64,000 nucleotides of DNA from Rhodoferax mekongensis (GCF_032191775.1 NZ_CP132507.1:3435001-3499000); one strand, 5' to 3'. Counted from the stretch's first letter, positions 1 to 10,156 are shown. A program made the numbers and translations. Notes: generated by a model not told the origin, from the sequence alone.

Positions 1-275
1 GCATCATCATCGCCGTTTTGCTGCCTTTGGGAAAAATCGCACCACCTCTATATGCCTATCGGGTACGTTCCCGCGTCTTCCGCTGGTACGGCCAATTGCG
101 CGATATTGAAAGCCGCTTCGCGGCATCCCCCGGCTCCGCAGCGGATTTACTGAATGAACTCGCTGAGATCGAATCCAAGGTCGAAAAGGTCATTCTTCCG
201 CTGTCTTACGCGGACGAGCTGTACGCGCTGCGCAACCACATCGGTTTGGTGCGCCAACGGTTGACTACAGCGTAG
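1..275 (+). CDS. TAXI-type TRAP transporter solute-binding protein, C-terminal fragment
   Basis: The 5' end lies outside the window; the frame is open from base 3 and gives 90 residues. It starts with the end of a hydrophobic segment (IIIAVLLPL), then the basic, aromatic stretch PPLYAYRVRSRVFRWYG and a helical tail. This pattern of a C-terminal membrane helix followed by a YRVRSR.YRWY-like segment is familiar from TAXI-family TRAP solute-binding proteins that carry a C-terminal anchor, which feed substrates to a DctM-like permease. The call rests on the tail alone and the substrate cannot be inferred. It ends tail-to-tail with the DUF1631 gene, sharing 11 bases. Confidence 0.6.
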   Translation, partial: IIIAVLLPLGKIAPPLYAYRVRSRVFRWYGQLRDIESRFAASPGSAADLLNELAEIESKVEKVILPLSYADELYALRNHIGLVRQRLTTA

Positions 276-2661
276 AGTCCAAACTGTTTTTCATGGCCTG
301 CTGGGCTACGGCATCCAACGCGCCGTCGACCACGGGCTGTGCCGAAATCACCCGCAGCTGACCCGCCGCCACCAGTTTGTCGTGGGTTCGGCGAGTCATG
401 GACTGGGTCGAACCCGCTGCACTCGTAAACAGGAACAAAGTACCATGCGGGCTCGCCCACGTGAGCTGAGTACGCACCCATTCGCCATGGGTATGCAATT
501 CCACCCACGAGCCCAAGGGCAACCCTCCAGCGCCCGGGCTGGCTGCCACAGGCGGTACCACTGGGGACAGAATGGGAGTAGCCACTGATGCGTCGGCAGG
601 AGTTTCGTCGGGAATATCCAAAAAATTGGAATCCTGCGCTTCCGAGGGTGCCACCCAAGGATTTCCATCCTCAACGGGACGATTGCGCACAGGCATCTCG
701 GTCGAGGGCTTGGAAGCCGCTGTTTCCATCTTGGCTGCTGCAGCAGCAGCAGCCTCTTTGTGCACCATCCTGAACGCTGCTTGGTGCAAGCCCATGAGTG
801 CTTCCAGGAAGGCACTGGTTTTGGTGGCGGGATACTGGATAGTTTCCAGCCCCTCCCTCAATGTACCCAGCAGCAACGGCACCAGCTTGGTGAGCTTGGC
901 AATATTTTTGTGGGCCAGATCGGGATGGGTACTCCACAGCAAGGCAGAGATTAAAGCCTGGTATTTGTCGGCCGCTGCAGACCCAGCCCCTCCGGACAAG
1001 CGAGCCTGTGCGACCACTTGTGCCCACGGACCGCACAAAAATGACAAAACCACCTCGGGCACCTTGGCTGCGTCTGGATGAGAGTCAATTTCACGGGCAA
1101 TTTTCTCTGCCAACACATTCCGTTGCTCGGCCTTTTCCAAGGCCTTGACCGCCTGCAGGCGGGCTTGCGCCTGCTTGGTGGCCTCTTCATTCCACATCAC
1201 CTGCAACTCATGCAACGCATTGGCGAACATTTCCGGGCCTTCCGGCTGCGCGTTGGCTAAAGGAGCAATGGCTTCGCGCACTTCATCCAGGAAAGCCAGA
1301 AACCCGGGGCTTTGCACATTGGCATAGGCCAAGCTGCGGTGGGTTACCTCTTGCACCAGCATCCGGGCCGCATGGTGCTTATCGGTAAACAAGCGGGCAT
1401 CCACCAAGGCCAAACGCATCAAAGCAGGTTCCAGCTCACGGATCAGTGCCTGTACGGGCTCCAGAAGACGGGGATCCCTGGCGATGTTGTCCACCATCAG
1501 GTTGACCACTTCCAGGCTCAACGCCTGTGCGACACCGCTGGCACTGCGCCTGATGTCCTCGCGTACGGCTTGCAGCCCTTGCAAGCCCGCTGCTGGAGCA
1601 ACGCCGCCACGCCGCTGCTCCAGCCGTTGCACGACCCTGTCCACCTGTTTCATCTCGGTCAGCGCTTCGAAGGCCGCCGGCACCGTGGACGCGAAATCTG
1701 AGTGAGTCTCTGCATCCGATCCGCCATAGCCGCCGGGAGACTCGAACTGACGTGCAAACTGTTGCGCGAACGCGGCCACACGATGCGGCGTCCCCAGCTG
1801 ATCGAGCTCGCCTGCCAGCAATTTACGCAAGCGATCCAAGGTCAAAAGTGCCGGGTCCGTCACCGGCTTGGGCGCTCGCAATTCCCGGGCAATCAGTGCC
1901 TCACGCTCCACACTGCCCGGAGCTCCATACCGCGATGTTTCTGAAAACGGAGCCTGTGCTGCAACTTCACGCCCCTTGCCGCCCCCTGGCACACCCGAGG
2001 CTGAAGGTGCGGGCGTAACTGCATAGCCCGCCGGGACAACGCCTTGTGTCTTCAGTTGGGATGCAAGGCTGGAGTACAAGTCTTTAAGCTCGGCACCCAA
2101 GGCAATACCCATCACAGTCAACCAATCCAGCCGCATGGTGGCAGGTGCTGGCGTGCGCTCTACCGTGCTACGCAGTGCGTTGAGGTAAGCCTCCGGGCGC
2201 AAAGGATTGCGCTCTGGTCGTACGCTTTGCAAACCCAAAGTAGCGCAGATCAGGGTATTGAGCTCCGCCAAACTGGCCTCGGCAGACAACATGGCCATTT
2301 GTTGGGCCCGGGCCATGTTGACACTTTCCTGCACTTGCACTTCATCCATCAATTCCAATTGGTCGAACTGAACTTCGGCCATGGAGGGAATGGTTGCCTT
2401 GACGGCGGACGAGGGGCGGGTGAATTGCTCCAACAAAGCAGGACCATAGCCTTCACGCAAGGTCTGTTCATGTTGGTAGAGCTGCTTGAGAGACTCTGCA
2501 TGCACATCGCGCTCGCGGAAATCCCGCGCCGCACTCTCCCGCGCTTGCAGATCACGGCGCAAGGAGGCAATCAGTTTTCCCATGATGGCGGGGCCGCCCG
2601 CGGCGGCGTCTTTGACTGTCGCTTGGTAAAGAGACGCGTAACGCGGGTTGATATCTTGCAT
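265..2661 (-). CDS. DUF1631 family protein (paralogue A)
   Basis: Predicted cytoplasmic protein of 798 residues, mostly helical and charged, with no signal peptide. It matches the general make-up of the DUF1631 family, often mislabelled 'thymidine phosphorylase' in databases. The C-terminal ~80 residues (from GSWVELHTHGEWVRTQLTW) look like a small beta-barrel module and are clearly related to the end of the second DUF1631 protein in this window. A run of alanines around residue 640 is encoded by a GCA/GCT repeat near base 738. It is the last gene of a minus-strand group, 25 bases after ettA. Function unknown; the family assignment is fairly sure. Confidence 0.8.
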   Translation of the reverse strand: MQDINPRYASLYQATVKDAAAGGPAIMGKLIASLRRDLQARESAARDFRERDVHAESLKQLYQHEQTLREGYGPALLEQFTRPSSAVKATIPSMAEVQFDQLELMDEVQVQESVNMARAQQMAMLSAEASLAELNTLICATLGLQSVRPERNPLRPEAYLNALRSTVERTPAPATMRLDWLTVMGIALGAELKDLYSSLASQLKTQGVVPAGYAVTPAPSASGVPGGGKGREVAAQAPFSETSRYGAPGSVEREALIARELRAPKPVTDPALLTLDRLRKLLAGELDQLGTPHRVAAFAQQFARQFESPGGYGGSDAETHSDFASTVPAAFEALTEMKQVDRVVQRLEQRRGGVAPAAGLQGLQAVREDIRRSASGVAQALSLEVVNLMVDNIARDPRLLEPVQALIRELEPALMRLALVDARLFTDKHHAARMLVQEVTHRSLAYANVQSPGFLAFLDEVREAIAPLANAQPEGPEMFANALHELQVMWNEEATKQAQARLQAVKALEKAEQRNVLAEKIAREIDSHPDAAKVPEVVLSFLCGPWAQVVAQARLSGGAGSAAADKYQALISALLWSTHPDLAHKNIAKLTKLVPLLLGTLREGLETIQYPATKTSAFLEALMGLHQAAFRMVHKEAAAAAAAKMETAASKPSTEMPVRNRPVEDGNPWVAPSEAQDSNFLDIPDETPADASVATPILSPVVPPVAASPGAGGLPLGSWVELHTHGEWVRTQLTWASPHGTLFLFTSAAGSTQSMTRRTHDKLVAAGQLRVISAQPVVDGALDAVAQQAMKNSLDSTL

Positions 2662-2686
2662 GGGGCTCTTTTGCCTCGCCGGCGGT

Positions 2687-4348
2687 TTACTTCAACGCTT
2701 TATAGCGCACGCGCTTGGGCTTGGCGCCCTCTTCGCCCAAACGTTTCTTCTTGTCGGCTTCGTACTCCTGGTAGTTGCCGTCGAAGAAGGTCCACTGACT
2801 GTCGCCCTCGGCCGCGAGGATGTGGGTGGCAATGCGGTCCAAGAACCAGCGATCGTGGGAAATCACCAGCATGGTGCCGGCGAATTCAAGCAACGCATCT
2901 TCCAGGGCACGCAAGGTTTCCACATCCAGATCGTTGGAAGGTTCGTCCAGCATCAGCACATTGCCGCCTGCGATCAGCGTCTTGGCCAAATGCAAACGTC
3001 CACGCTCTCCACCGGAGAGCATGCCCACTTTCTTCTGCTGGTCGCCGCCGTTGAAATTGAATCGACCGCAGTACGCGCGGCTGGCCATCTGGAACTTGCC
3101 CACATTCAGGATGTCGAGGCCACCGGAAACATCTTCCCAGACTGTTTTGTCGTCCGACAAGGCATCACGGTGCTGATCCACAAATGCCATCTTGACAGTG
3201 GAGCCGATCACCACTTCGCCCGAATCCGGCTTTTCGCGACCAGCAATCAGTTTGAACAAAGTCGACTTACCGGCACCGTTGGGACCGATGATGCCGACAA
3301 TCGCGCCAGCAGGGATGTTAAAGCTCAGGTTATCAATGAGCACGCGGTCGCCAAAAGACTTGCTCACACCCTTGAACTCAATCACCTGACTCCCCAAACG
3401 GTCCGCCACCGGAATAAAGATCTCGTTGGTTTCGTTGCGTTTCTGGTATTCGTAGTCACTCAACTCTTCAAAGCGGGCCAAGCGGGCCTTGCTCTTGGCT
3501 TGACGGGCTTTAGGGTTCTGGCGCGACCATTCCAACTCTTTCTTCAGGGCCTTGGCGCGGGCCTCTTCGCCCTTTTGTTCAGCTTCCAGACGGGCCTGCT
3601 TCTGCTGCAACCAGTCTGAATAGTTACCTTTGTAAGGAATGCCGGAGCCCCGGTCGAGTTCGAGGATCCACTCCGCCGCATTGTCCAAGAAGTAACGATC
3701 ATGAGTAATAGCGACCACGGTGCCTGAATAGCGCTGCAAAAATTGCTCCAACCAGTCCACCGATTCGGCGTCCAAGTGGTTGGTGGGTTCATCCAGCAGC
3801 AGCATGTCGGGCTTGGAGAGCAACAAGCGGCACAAGGCCACGCGGCGCTTTTCGCCCCCCGACAAAACGCCGATGTTGGCATCCCACGGTGGGAGGCGCA
3901 GGGCATCCGCCGCAATTTCGAGCTGATGCTCAGAATCCGTACCGGCGGTTGCAATGATGGCTTCCAGTTCAGCCTGTTCAGCGGCCAGCGCGTCAAAGTC
4001 TGCATCTTCCGCCCCATAGGCGGCATACACCTCTTCAAGGCGAGCCTTGGCGGCAAACACTTTGCCCATTCCACTCTCGACAGCTTCACGCACGGTGTGG
4101 TTCGGGTCGAGCTGGGGCTCCTGGGGCAGGTATCCGATGTTCAGGCCGGCCATGGGAATGGCTTCACCTTCGATTTCCTTGTCCACTCCCGCCATGATCT
4201 TGAGCAGCGTGGATTTGCCGGAACCGTTAGTGCCCAGAACACCGATCTTGGCGCCTGGAAAAAAGGACAGAGAGATGTCTTTAAGAATGTGCCGTTTGGG
4301 AGGCACGATCTTGCCGACGCGGTTCATGGAAAAAACGTATTGGGCCAT
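2687..4348 (-). CDS. ettA: EttA, energy-dependent translational throttle protein (ABC-F ATPase)
   Basis: 553 residues, close to the ~555 of E. coli EttA. It has two ABC cassettes and no membrane segments. Cassette 1 shows Walker A GTNGSGKST (39-47), signature LSGGEKRR (163-170) and Walker B LLLDEPTNHLD (184-194). Cassette 2 has GPNGAGKST and LSGGERGR. Known ABC-F proteins of this type bind the ribosomal E site and gate entry into elongation according to the ATP/ADP ratio. The start MAQYVFSMNRVGK is the family's usual N-terminus. The gene lies between two DUF1631 paralogues on the same strand, with gaps of 58 and 25 bases. Confidence 0.95.
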   Translation of the reverse strand: MAQYVFSMNRVGKIVPPKRHILKDISLSFFPGAKIGVLGTNGSGKSTLLKIMAGVDKEIEGEAIPMAGLNIGYLPQEPQLDPNHTVREAVESGMGKVFAAKARLEEVYAAYGAEDADFDALAAEQAELEAIIATAGTDSEHQLEIAADALRLPPWDANIGVLSGGEKRRVALCRLLLSKPDMLLLDEPTNHLDAESVDWLEQFLQRYSGTVVAITHDRYFLDNAAEWILELDRGSGIPYKGNYSDWLQQKQARLEAEQKGEEARAKALKKELEWSRQNPKARQAKSKARLARFEELSDYEYQKRNETNEIFIPVADRLGSQVIEFKGVSKSFGDRVLIDNLSFNIPAGAIVGIIGPNGAGKSTLFKLIAGREKPDSGEVVIGSTVKMAFVDQHRDALSDDKTVWEDVSGGLDILNVGKFQMASRAYCGRFNFNGGDQQKKVGMLSGGERGRLHLAKTLIAGGNVLMLDEPSNDLDVETLRALEDALLEFAGTMLVISHDRWFLDRIATHILAAEGDSQWTFFDGNYQEYEADKKKRLGEEGAKPKRVRYKALK

Positions 4349-4406
4349 TGCGATTCTGGTTATTCAGCGGTAAACCCATATTATCGACTGCCCGGCCCGA
4401 GCTGCC

Positions 4407-6632
4407 TCATTGCTGGGTTGATGAAGGACCGTTGAAAGCGTTTTTTACATCATTGCGCAATGCTTCCCGAGCCACAGCGTCCAGCGCGTTATCCATCACA
4501 TGGCCATCCGAAATAAGGCGAATGAGCCCCAATCCACGCAGCCTGTCCATGGTCCTTCGTGACATGGAGTGCGCCATGCCCCCGACGGACAGAAACATAA
4601 ACAAGGTCCGATGGGGACTGGCCCACGACAACTGTGCCCGCACCCACTCGCCGCCCAACGCCAGATCCACCCATGAGCCTGTGCGCAGATTTTCAGCACT
4701 CCATGCATTTTGGAGCGCCGGGTCCGACACTTCAGGGACATCGGCTGTCACCGCCTTGGGCATCTGCATATAGTTGAGGAAGCCTGAGTCCTGGGCCTCC
4801 ATTTCCGCCATCCAGAGCTCGTCGTCCGTCAAATCGCCTGCAGCCTCAATGACCTCTGGTGGGGCGGCCGGCGCATCACGTTGCGCCACGTATTTGGCGT
4901 TGTCGAAGGCTTGTTCATGAATGTCGACCAGTGCATCGAAAAAAGGCGGGATCCGGTCCTCGGGGTAGTCCACCAGCGCCAGTCCGTGACGGATCTTCAG
5001 CAGCATCTGCGGAACCAAATCCACCAATCTTTGCCTGTTCTTGCGCACCAGCCGGGGCTGCACGCTCCAGATCAGGTCGTCCACCAGTGCCATGTACCCT
5101 TCCGCATCCTCGGAGCCATCCGCAAACTTCAATTGGTATTCCGCAACCACTTGCGCCCACGGCCCCCGCAAGAATGCCAGCACAATGTCCGGCGCGTTCT
5201 TGAATGTCATCCGCTGCGCAAACTCCTGTGCCAAACGCTGGGCCAGCATGTTGCGCTGCTCGGCATGCATAAGTCCCCTGGCCGCCTCTGCAGCCCTCTG
5301 CTTCTGTTGCTGATCCTCTTGGGCCCAACCCTCTTCCAATTTACGAACCAGGCGTTCAAAGGCCTTTGCGTCGCCTTCGCCGCCTGCCAATACGCTAATG
5401 GCGTTGTCGAGCGTCTTCTGAAAATGGAAGTAACCTACATCGCTATCTGATTGAAACGCCAGACTGCGATGGGTCATGCGATCCAGAAACATGCGTGCAG
5501 GGTGTTTGCGATCTGCAAAAAACCGGGGGTCATGGGCGGAGAGGCGCTGCAATACCGGTTCCAGCTTCATCACGGATTGCCGCACGCCTTCGAGCAAACG
5601 CCGGTCCTGCATCAGACTTTCCAACATGAGTCGGACCACTTCCTGGCCCAACTCTTTGCCAAGTGCCTTGCCTTGCAGCGTGTCACCTTTGCCCCGGGGC
5701 GTGCTGGCGACTGTCTTGCCACTGTCAGAATCCACACGATTTGCACGTTGCGACAAGCGCTTGAGCATGGGCTCCACCAGCTTCAAGTCTTCCAGTGCTA
5801 CAAACGAGGCAGGCACTGTATGGGTGAAATCTGCGTTGCCAGCCACCATGGGGCGAGGGTCCAACTCTCCAGAGAGCAAGCGACGGAGCTTATCCAGTGT
5901 CAACAGGCTACGGGTCACTGCCGTCTCGACAGGCTTGACCGGAGCCCCGAAGGGATTGGATGTGGGTGCGTAAGCGGCAACGGGCTCCACCCCGTGGGAT
6001 TTGAGCCACTCCACCAGCTCCCTGTACATGGTGTTCAGCGCCGAGCCCAAGATGCCCGCGGCCGGGGCCATAACAGCCGATCGCGTTTCATCATCCGGCA
6101 AGACCTGTCCGAATGCCTCCCTCAGGGCATGCACAAAAGCCTCCGGCTTCAGCGGATTCAGATGCGCCTGCACGCTGGCCCAGCCCATCAGACTGCTCAC
6201 CAATGCATTGAGCGCCGGCAGTACGGCCTCCACCGAGCGATTTACCTCTTGCTCCGTGACTGCCAGTTCGATGTTGGCGTCAATTTGTTCTTCTTCCAAA
6301 AACTGAAAGTCATCGAAACGGACTTGGCTGATCTGGGGCTTGCGGAACGAGCCTCCACCGTACACGGCGCTACGCAGCTCTACCCGGAACACCGCCTTGG
6401 CTTCGGCGGACTGGGCGTTCAGCCGGTCCACCGCCGCTTGACGAACCGGGTGCAAACGGGCGTGCAAGGTGTTGCCACCGGCCACCGCCAACATGCCTTG
6501 GAGTCCATACAGCACATCCTCCAACAAGGCATCGCTTTGCTCCAGCACGGCCTCTATGCAATTGGACAGGGATGGTTTGACGTCGCCGGGCTCATGAGCC
6601 ACTCCGAGGCGCCGCAACAGGTATTTCTTCAT
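4407..6632 (-). CDS. DUF1631 family protein (paralogue B)
   Basis: 741 residues from the start MKKYLLRRLG; an in-frame ATG 12 codons upstream (6668) is possible but less likely. The protein is helical and acidic with no membrane segment. Its last ~80 residues (GSWVDLALGGEWVRAQLSW...SRRTMDRL) align by eye with those of the other DUF1631 protein, so the two are paralogues. It is the first gene of the leftward group DUF1631-ettA-DUF1631. Function unknown. Confidence 0.8.
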   Translation of the reverse strand: MKKYLLRRLGVAHEPGDVKPSLSNCIEAVLEQSDALLEDVLYGLQGMLAVAGGNTLHARLHPVRQAAVDRLNAQSAEAKAVFRVELRSAVYGGGSFRKPQISQVRFDDFQFLEEEQIDANIELAVTEQEVNRSVEAVLPALNALVSSLMGWASVQAHLNPLKPEAFVHALREAFGQVLPDDETRSAVMAPAAGILGSALNTMYRELVEWLKSHGVEPVAAYAPTSNPFGAPVKPVETAVTRSLLTLDKLRRLLSGELDPRPMVAGNADFTHTVPASFVALEDLKLVEPMLKRLSQRANRVDSDSGKTVASTPRGKGDTLQGKALGKELGQEVVRLMLESLMQDRRLLEGVRQSVMKLEPVLQRLSAHDPRFFADRKHPARMFLDRMTHRSLAFQSDSDVGYFHFQKTLDNAISVLAGGEGDAKAFERLVRKLEEGWAQEDQQQKQRAAEAARGLMHAEQRNMLAQRLAQEFAQRMTFKNAPDIVLAFLRGPWAQVVAEYQLKFADGSEDAEGYMALVDDLIWSVQPRLVRKNRQRLVDLVPQMLLKIRHGLALVDYPEDRIPPFFDALVDIHEQAFDNAKYVAQRDAPAAPPEVIEAAGDLTDDELWMAEMEAQDSGFLNYMQMPKAVTADVPEVSDPALQNAWSAENLRTGSWVDLALGGEWVRAQLSWASPHRTLFMFLSVGGMAHSMSRRTMDRLRGLGLIRLISDGHVMDNALDAVAREALRNDVKNAFNGPSSTQQ

Positions 6633-6919
6633 CGTGGGCTTATTTTCATCGCCGAAAGCGAACCGCACCAGTGTATTGACAGTTTGTTACCCGTCAGTAA
6701 ACGCGACTGGCACTTTGTGTCGTTTTCCGGACATTCGGCCAAGCGTGCGACAATACGGTCCATTGCAGCTTTTCAGTTGCCTGCAATACCAGCACCTTGC
6801 TGGGGATCGCTACGTGACAGGGCATCCCACTTTTGAATCCATCTGCCTTTGACTGACTGCTGTGCCGCGTGCCAGCAGAACGGCCGATTCCCAAGCGTCC
6901 AGGACGGACGCATTTATCC

Positions 6920-8698
6920 ATGAACTTTGAAGAATTGAAGCTGGCACCTGCCATTGTGAAGGCCGTGCGCGAGCAGGGTTACGAGACGCCCACCGCCATC
7001 CAGGCGCAAGCCATTCCATTGGTACTCGAAGGCCACGACCTGCTGGGCGGCGCCCAGACAGGTACCGGCAAGACCGCTGCATTCACCTTGCCCCTGCTGC
7101 ACCGCCTCTCCATGAGCCGCAGCGCGCAGAACAAATTCGGCGGCACCGGCATCCGCGCCCTGGTGCTGACCCCCACCCGCGAACTCGCCGCCCAAGTTGA
7201 AGAGTCCGTGCGCCAGTACGGCAAATACCTCCAACTCAGCTCCACGGTAGTTTTCGGCGGAGTGGGCATGAACCCGCAAATTTCCAAAGTAAAAAAGGGC
7301 GTGGACATTCTGGTGGCCACTCCTGGCCGTCTGCTGGATTTGGCCCAACAAGGCATGCTGGACCTGGGCCAGGTGCAAATGCTGGTGCTGGACGAAGCCG
7401 ACCGCATGTTGGACATGGGCTTCATCCATGACGTGAAAAAGGTGTTGGCCCTGGTGCCCAAAGAAAAGCAAAGCCTGCTGTTCTCTGCGACCTTCAGCGA
7501 CGAAATCCGTGAGCTGGCCAACGGACTGCTCAAGAACCCGCAAAGCGTGCAAGTGACTCCGCGCAACACCACGGTGCAGCGCATCACCCAGGTGATCCAC
7601 CCCGTGGGCCGCGGCAAGAAAAAGGCATTGCTCGCCCACATCATCAACGAGCAAAACTGGAGCCAGGTGCTGGTGTTCACCCGCACCAAGTTCGGCGCCA
7701 ACAACGTGGCCGAGTTTCTGGAAAAGAACGGCATTACTGCCATGGCGCTGCACGGCAACAAGAGCCAGGCTGCCCGTACCCAGGCCCTGTCTGGCTTCAA
7801 GAGCGGCGATGTGCGCGCCTTGGTAGCCACCGACATTGCTGCTCGCGGCATCGACATTGACGATCTGCCGCACGTGGTGAACTATGAAATCCCGAACGTG
7901 AGCGAAGACTATGTGCACCGCATCGGCCGTACTGGCCGTGCCGGTGCCGACGGCGCCGCTGTGAACCTGGTTTGCCTGGACGAAGAAGGCTTCATGCAGG
8001 ACATCGAGCGCTTCACCAAACAAAAGATTGAAGTCAAGGTGGTCGACGGCTTCGGCCCCGAGCCGGGTGAGAAGGCAGAACCCATCGCCATGGGCCGTCA
8101 GACCATCTGGGGTGGCGCAGGCAAGCCTCCAAGCCGTGACGTCATGCAGGCTGCCGCCAAGGCCGCCCGCACCGAAATGCTGCAACGCGTGCGCGACAAC
8201 AAAGCCGGCCAAGGCGGTGGTCGCAGTGGGAATGCCGGCGCTGGTGGTGGCGGTAACGGCGGCGGTCGTGGTGGCCAAGGCCCCCGTGGCCATGGTGGTG
8301 GCAATAGCGGCGGTGGCCGAGGCCCTGATCGCGGCGGCGAATTCCAGCCCCCCCGTTCGCAAGGCCCACGTCCCGCACAAGGCCGTGGTCCGCGCCGTGA
8401 AGGCGGCAGCGCCGAATTCCAGCCACCTGCAGGCTTCACCCACGAAGGTCGCGCTCCGCGTCCATCCACCGCACAACCTGACCCCATGCGCACCAGCGTC
8501 GATATGATGGCTGGCCGTGGCGCCCGCCGCGGTGGTGGCGGTGGCTTTGGCGGCGGTGGCCGCAGCGGAGGTGGAAATGGCGGCGGATATGGTGGTGGCG
8601 GAGGCGGCTTCGGCGGCGCTGGACGCCCGGGTGGCGGTGGTCGCGGGGGCAACGGGCCTCGTGGGCCGCGCGGTCCTGGCGGCTCTTCTAGCCGATAA
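6920..8698 (+). CDS. DEAD-box ATP-dependent RNA helicase with glycine/RGG-rich tail (RhlE-like)
   Basis: 592 residues from ATG 6920. Motifs in order: Q motif (residues 3-28), AQTGTGKT (45-52), PTRELA (85-90), DEAD (158-161), SAT (189-191), [10 protein letters not shown] (303-312) and HRIGRTGR (333-340). This is a complete SF2 RNA helicase core, of the kind that unwinds short RNA duplexes in cold adaptation, ribosome assembly or mRNA decay. From about residue 430 the chain is low-complexity Gly/Arg/Pro (RGG-like), typical of RNA-binding tails. It resembles RhlE/DbpA-group helicases; the exact subgroup is not settled. The last 68 bases overlap the next gene in another frame. The ~290 bp upstream holds no gene that I can see. 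Confidence 0.93.
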   Translation: MNFEELKLAPAIVKAVREQGYETPTAIQAQAIPLVLEGHDLLGGAQTGTGKTAAFTLPLLHRLSMSRSAQNKFGGTGIRALVLTPTRELAAQVEESVRQYGKYLQLSSTVVFGGVGMNPQISKVKKGVDILVATPGRLLDLAQQGMLDLGQVQMLVLDEADRMLDMGFIHDVKKVLALVPKEKQSLLFSATFSDEIRELANGLLKNPQSVQVTPRNTTVQRITQVIHPVGRGKKKALLAHIINEQNWSQVLVFTRTKFGANNVAEFLEKNGITAMALHGNKSQAARTQALSGFKSGDVRALVATDIAARGIDIDDLPHVVNYEIPNVSEDYVHRIGRTGRAGADGAAVNLVCLDEEGFMQDIERFTKQKIEVKVVDGFGPEPGEKAEPIAMGRQTIWGGAGKPPSRDVMQAAAKAARTEMLQRVRDNKAGQGGGRSGNAGAGGGGNGGGRGGQGPRGHGGGNSGGGRGPDRGGEFQPPRSQGPRPAQGRGPRREGGSAEFQPPAGFTHEGRAPRPSTAQPDPMRTSVDMMAGRGARRGGGGGFGGGGRSGGGNGGGYGGGGGGFGGAGRPGGGGRGGNGPRGPRGPGGSSSR

Positions 8699-9290
8699 CT
8701 ACACCAGCGCGGTACACAGTCTGGGGCGGCGCACGCTGCCCTTGACCCACACGAAGCTGACCCAACACATCGTCGACTTTGCGGCGCTCCCGGAGCTGTC
8801 GCACATCGACGATGTTTTTATTTGTCTGGGCACGACCATCAAGGTGGCCGGCAGCCAGGCTGCGTTCCGCGCGGTGGACTATGACGCCGTTATGGCTGTA
8901 GCGCAGATGGGACGCGCGCAAGGCGCTACTAAATTAGGAGTAGTCAGCGCCATGGGCGCGGATGCCAAGTCTGGCGTTTTCTACAACCGCGTCAAAGGCG
9001 ACGTCGAAGATGCGATTGCTCAGTTGGGCTACACCAGTGTCAGCATCGTTCGCCCTTCCCTCTTGGTGGGTGATCGCGGCCCGCTAAACCAACCCGAGCG
9101 ATCCGGCGAACGTATCGGCCTGGTGGTCAGCAAACTGCTCAAGCCACTCATTCCTGCCAACTACCTGCCCGTGCAAGCCGAAGACGTGGCCGCTGGCTTG
9201 GTGCAAGCTGTCAAAGCGGGCAAGCCCGGCGTGCAGCGCATTTTGTCGGGTGCCTTGCAGGGCGCGGCAGCCCGCGCCGCTGCGGCTTAG
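8631..9290 (+). CDS. NAD(P)-binding oxidoreductase (atypical SDR / YbjT-HTATIP2-like)
   Basis: 219 residues from a GTG start. The Rossmann motif GATGLVG is at residues 6-12, followed by SLGRR, CLGTT, and [23 protein letters not shown], which resembles the atypical-SDR region with its YNRVK signature. The protein probably binds NAD(P)H; the substrate is unknown. The first 22 codons are read out of frame through the RNA helicase's glycine-rich tail. The Rossmann motif lies inside that overlap, so translation must begin there. The frame stays open further upstream (to about 8517), but that stretch is alanine-rich low complexity. The stop overlaps the convergent cupin gene by 4 bases. Confidence 0.75.
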   Translation: MAVVAGATGLVGRAVLAALLADNYTSAVHSLGRRTLPLTHTKLTQHIVDFAALPELSHIDDVFICLGTTIKVAGSQAAFRAVDYDAVMAVAQMGRAQGATKLGVVSAMGADAKSGVFYNRVKGDVEDAIAQLGYTSVSIVRPSLLVGDRGPLNQPERSGERIGLVVSKLLKPLIPANYLPVQAEDVAAGLVQAVKAGKPGVQRILSGALQGAAARAAAA

Positions 9291-9667
9291 CCCCGCACAA
9301 ACAGGGTGACCAAAGGCTGGTCACCTACTTGGCGGCTCCAGTGGCCGTGGACGGCAGGGTCAAACGTGGCGCCCTCGGGCAGCAAATCTGCCGAATAAAA
9401 GTGCTGGCCGGGCCCGAACACGCGCGAACTGCCGTGCACCCCGATCTCCATCTGACCTTGCAAGATAAAGCACCACTGGGTGTGCCCCGAGCAATGGAAC
9501 TGGCTGCGAAAGCCCACCGGGCTGGTACGCAACTGGTAGCCGCCCGACGTAAACACCTCCGAGAGCATGGACTGCGGATTGCCCTCATTCAAAGGAATCG
9601 TCTCCTCGCGGAACTTGGCGAAGCCGTCGGTGTCGGTGTACAGAATGACTTGGGTGAACGTGCTCAT
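9287..9667 (-). CDS. Cupin-domain protein
   Basis: 126 residues from MSTFTQVILYTD. A single small beta-barrel is suggested by HCSGHTQWCFILQGQMEIGV, which fits cupin motif 1, and by FGPGQHFYSADLLPEGATF, which fits motif 2 loosely. An upstream in-frame extension to 9808 reads into the gloA promoter and 5' end and is unlikely to be translated. It is divergent from gloA, with 75 bases between the two starts. Substrate or signal unknown. Confidence 0.65.
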   Translation of the reverse strand: MSTFTQVILYTDTDGFAKFREETIPLNEGNPQSMLSEVFTSGGYQLRTSPVGFRSQFHCSGHTQWCFILQGQMEIGVHGSSRVFGPGQHFYSADLLPEGATFDPAVHGHWSRQVGDQPLVTLFVRG

Positions 9668-9742
9668 GGTGGGCCTTTGAAACTTGGCCGGATTATTCAC
9701 CATGCACAGACAGGGCAAAGGCCCTGATGCACAATTTGCCGC

Positions 9743-10156
9743 ATGCAATTCCTCCACACCATGCTGCGCGTTGGCAACCTTCAACGCTCCATCGATTTCT
9801 ACACCCAAGTACTAGGCATGCAATTGCTGCGCACCTCGGAAAACCCGGAATACAAATACAGCCTCGCCTTCCTCGGATTTGATGGAGGCAACCCCGGTCA
9901 GGCCGAGATCGAGCTCACCTACAACTGGGGAGTGGAAAGCTACGAACTGGGCACCGCCTACGGGCACATCGCCCTGGGCGTGCCGGATGCCTACGCCGCC
10001 GTCGAAAAAATCAAAGCCGCCGGCGGCAACGTGACCCGCGAGGCTGGCCCCGTCAAAGGCGGCAGTACCGTGATCGCGTTTGTGACCGATCCGGACGGCT
10101 ACAAGATCGAACTGATCCAGAAGGCACCGAAAGAAGCAGGTGTAGGCCTGCGTTAA
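9743..10156 (+). CDS. gloA: Lactoylglutathione lyase (glyoxalase I)
   Basis: 137 residues, the usual length of bacterial GloA. It opens with [26 protein letters not shown], with His5 as the first metal ligand, and continues with the conserved ELTYNWG and GHIALGV segments. The C-terminal [14 protein letters not shown] carries the last glutamate ligand. The enzyme converts the methylglyoxal-glutathione hemithioacetal to S-lactoylglutathione in the cytosol using Ni/Co or Zn. The stop overlaps that of the convergent AHSA1 gene. Confidence 0.93.
   Translation: MQFLHTMLRVGNLQRSIDFYTQVLGMQLLRTSENPEYKYSLAFLGFDGGNPGQAEIELTYNWGVESYELGTAYGHIALGVPDAYAAVEKIKAAGGNVTREAGPVKGGSTVIAFVTDPDGYKIELIQKAPKEAGVGLR

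Noticed and set aside
265..2661. Thymidine phosphorylase label for the DUF1631 proteins
   Set aside because: No pyrimidine phosphorylase motifs are present; the label is a propagated database misannotation.
8517..8630. N-terminal extension of the oxidoreductase from ATG 8517
   Set aside because: The added 38 residues are Ala/Val-rich frame-shifted reading of the helicase glycine repeats and have no place before a Rossmann beta-strand.
8920..8960. A tenth copy of the dispersed repeat inside the oxidoreductase gene (GCTACTAAATTAGGAGTAGT)
   Set aside because: Only the left arm is similar and the segment encodes a conserved VVSAMGA region of the enzyme family, so chance similarity is more likely.
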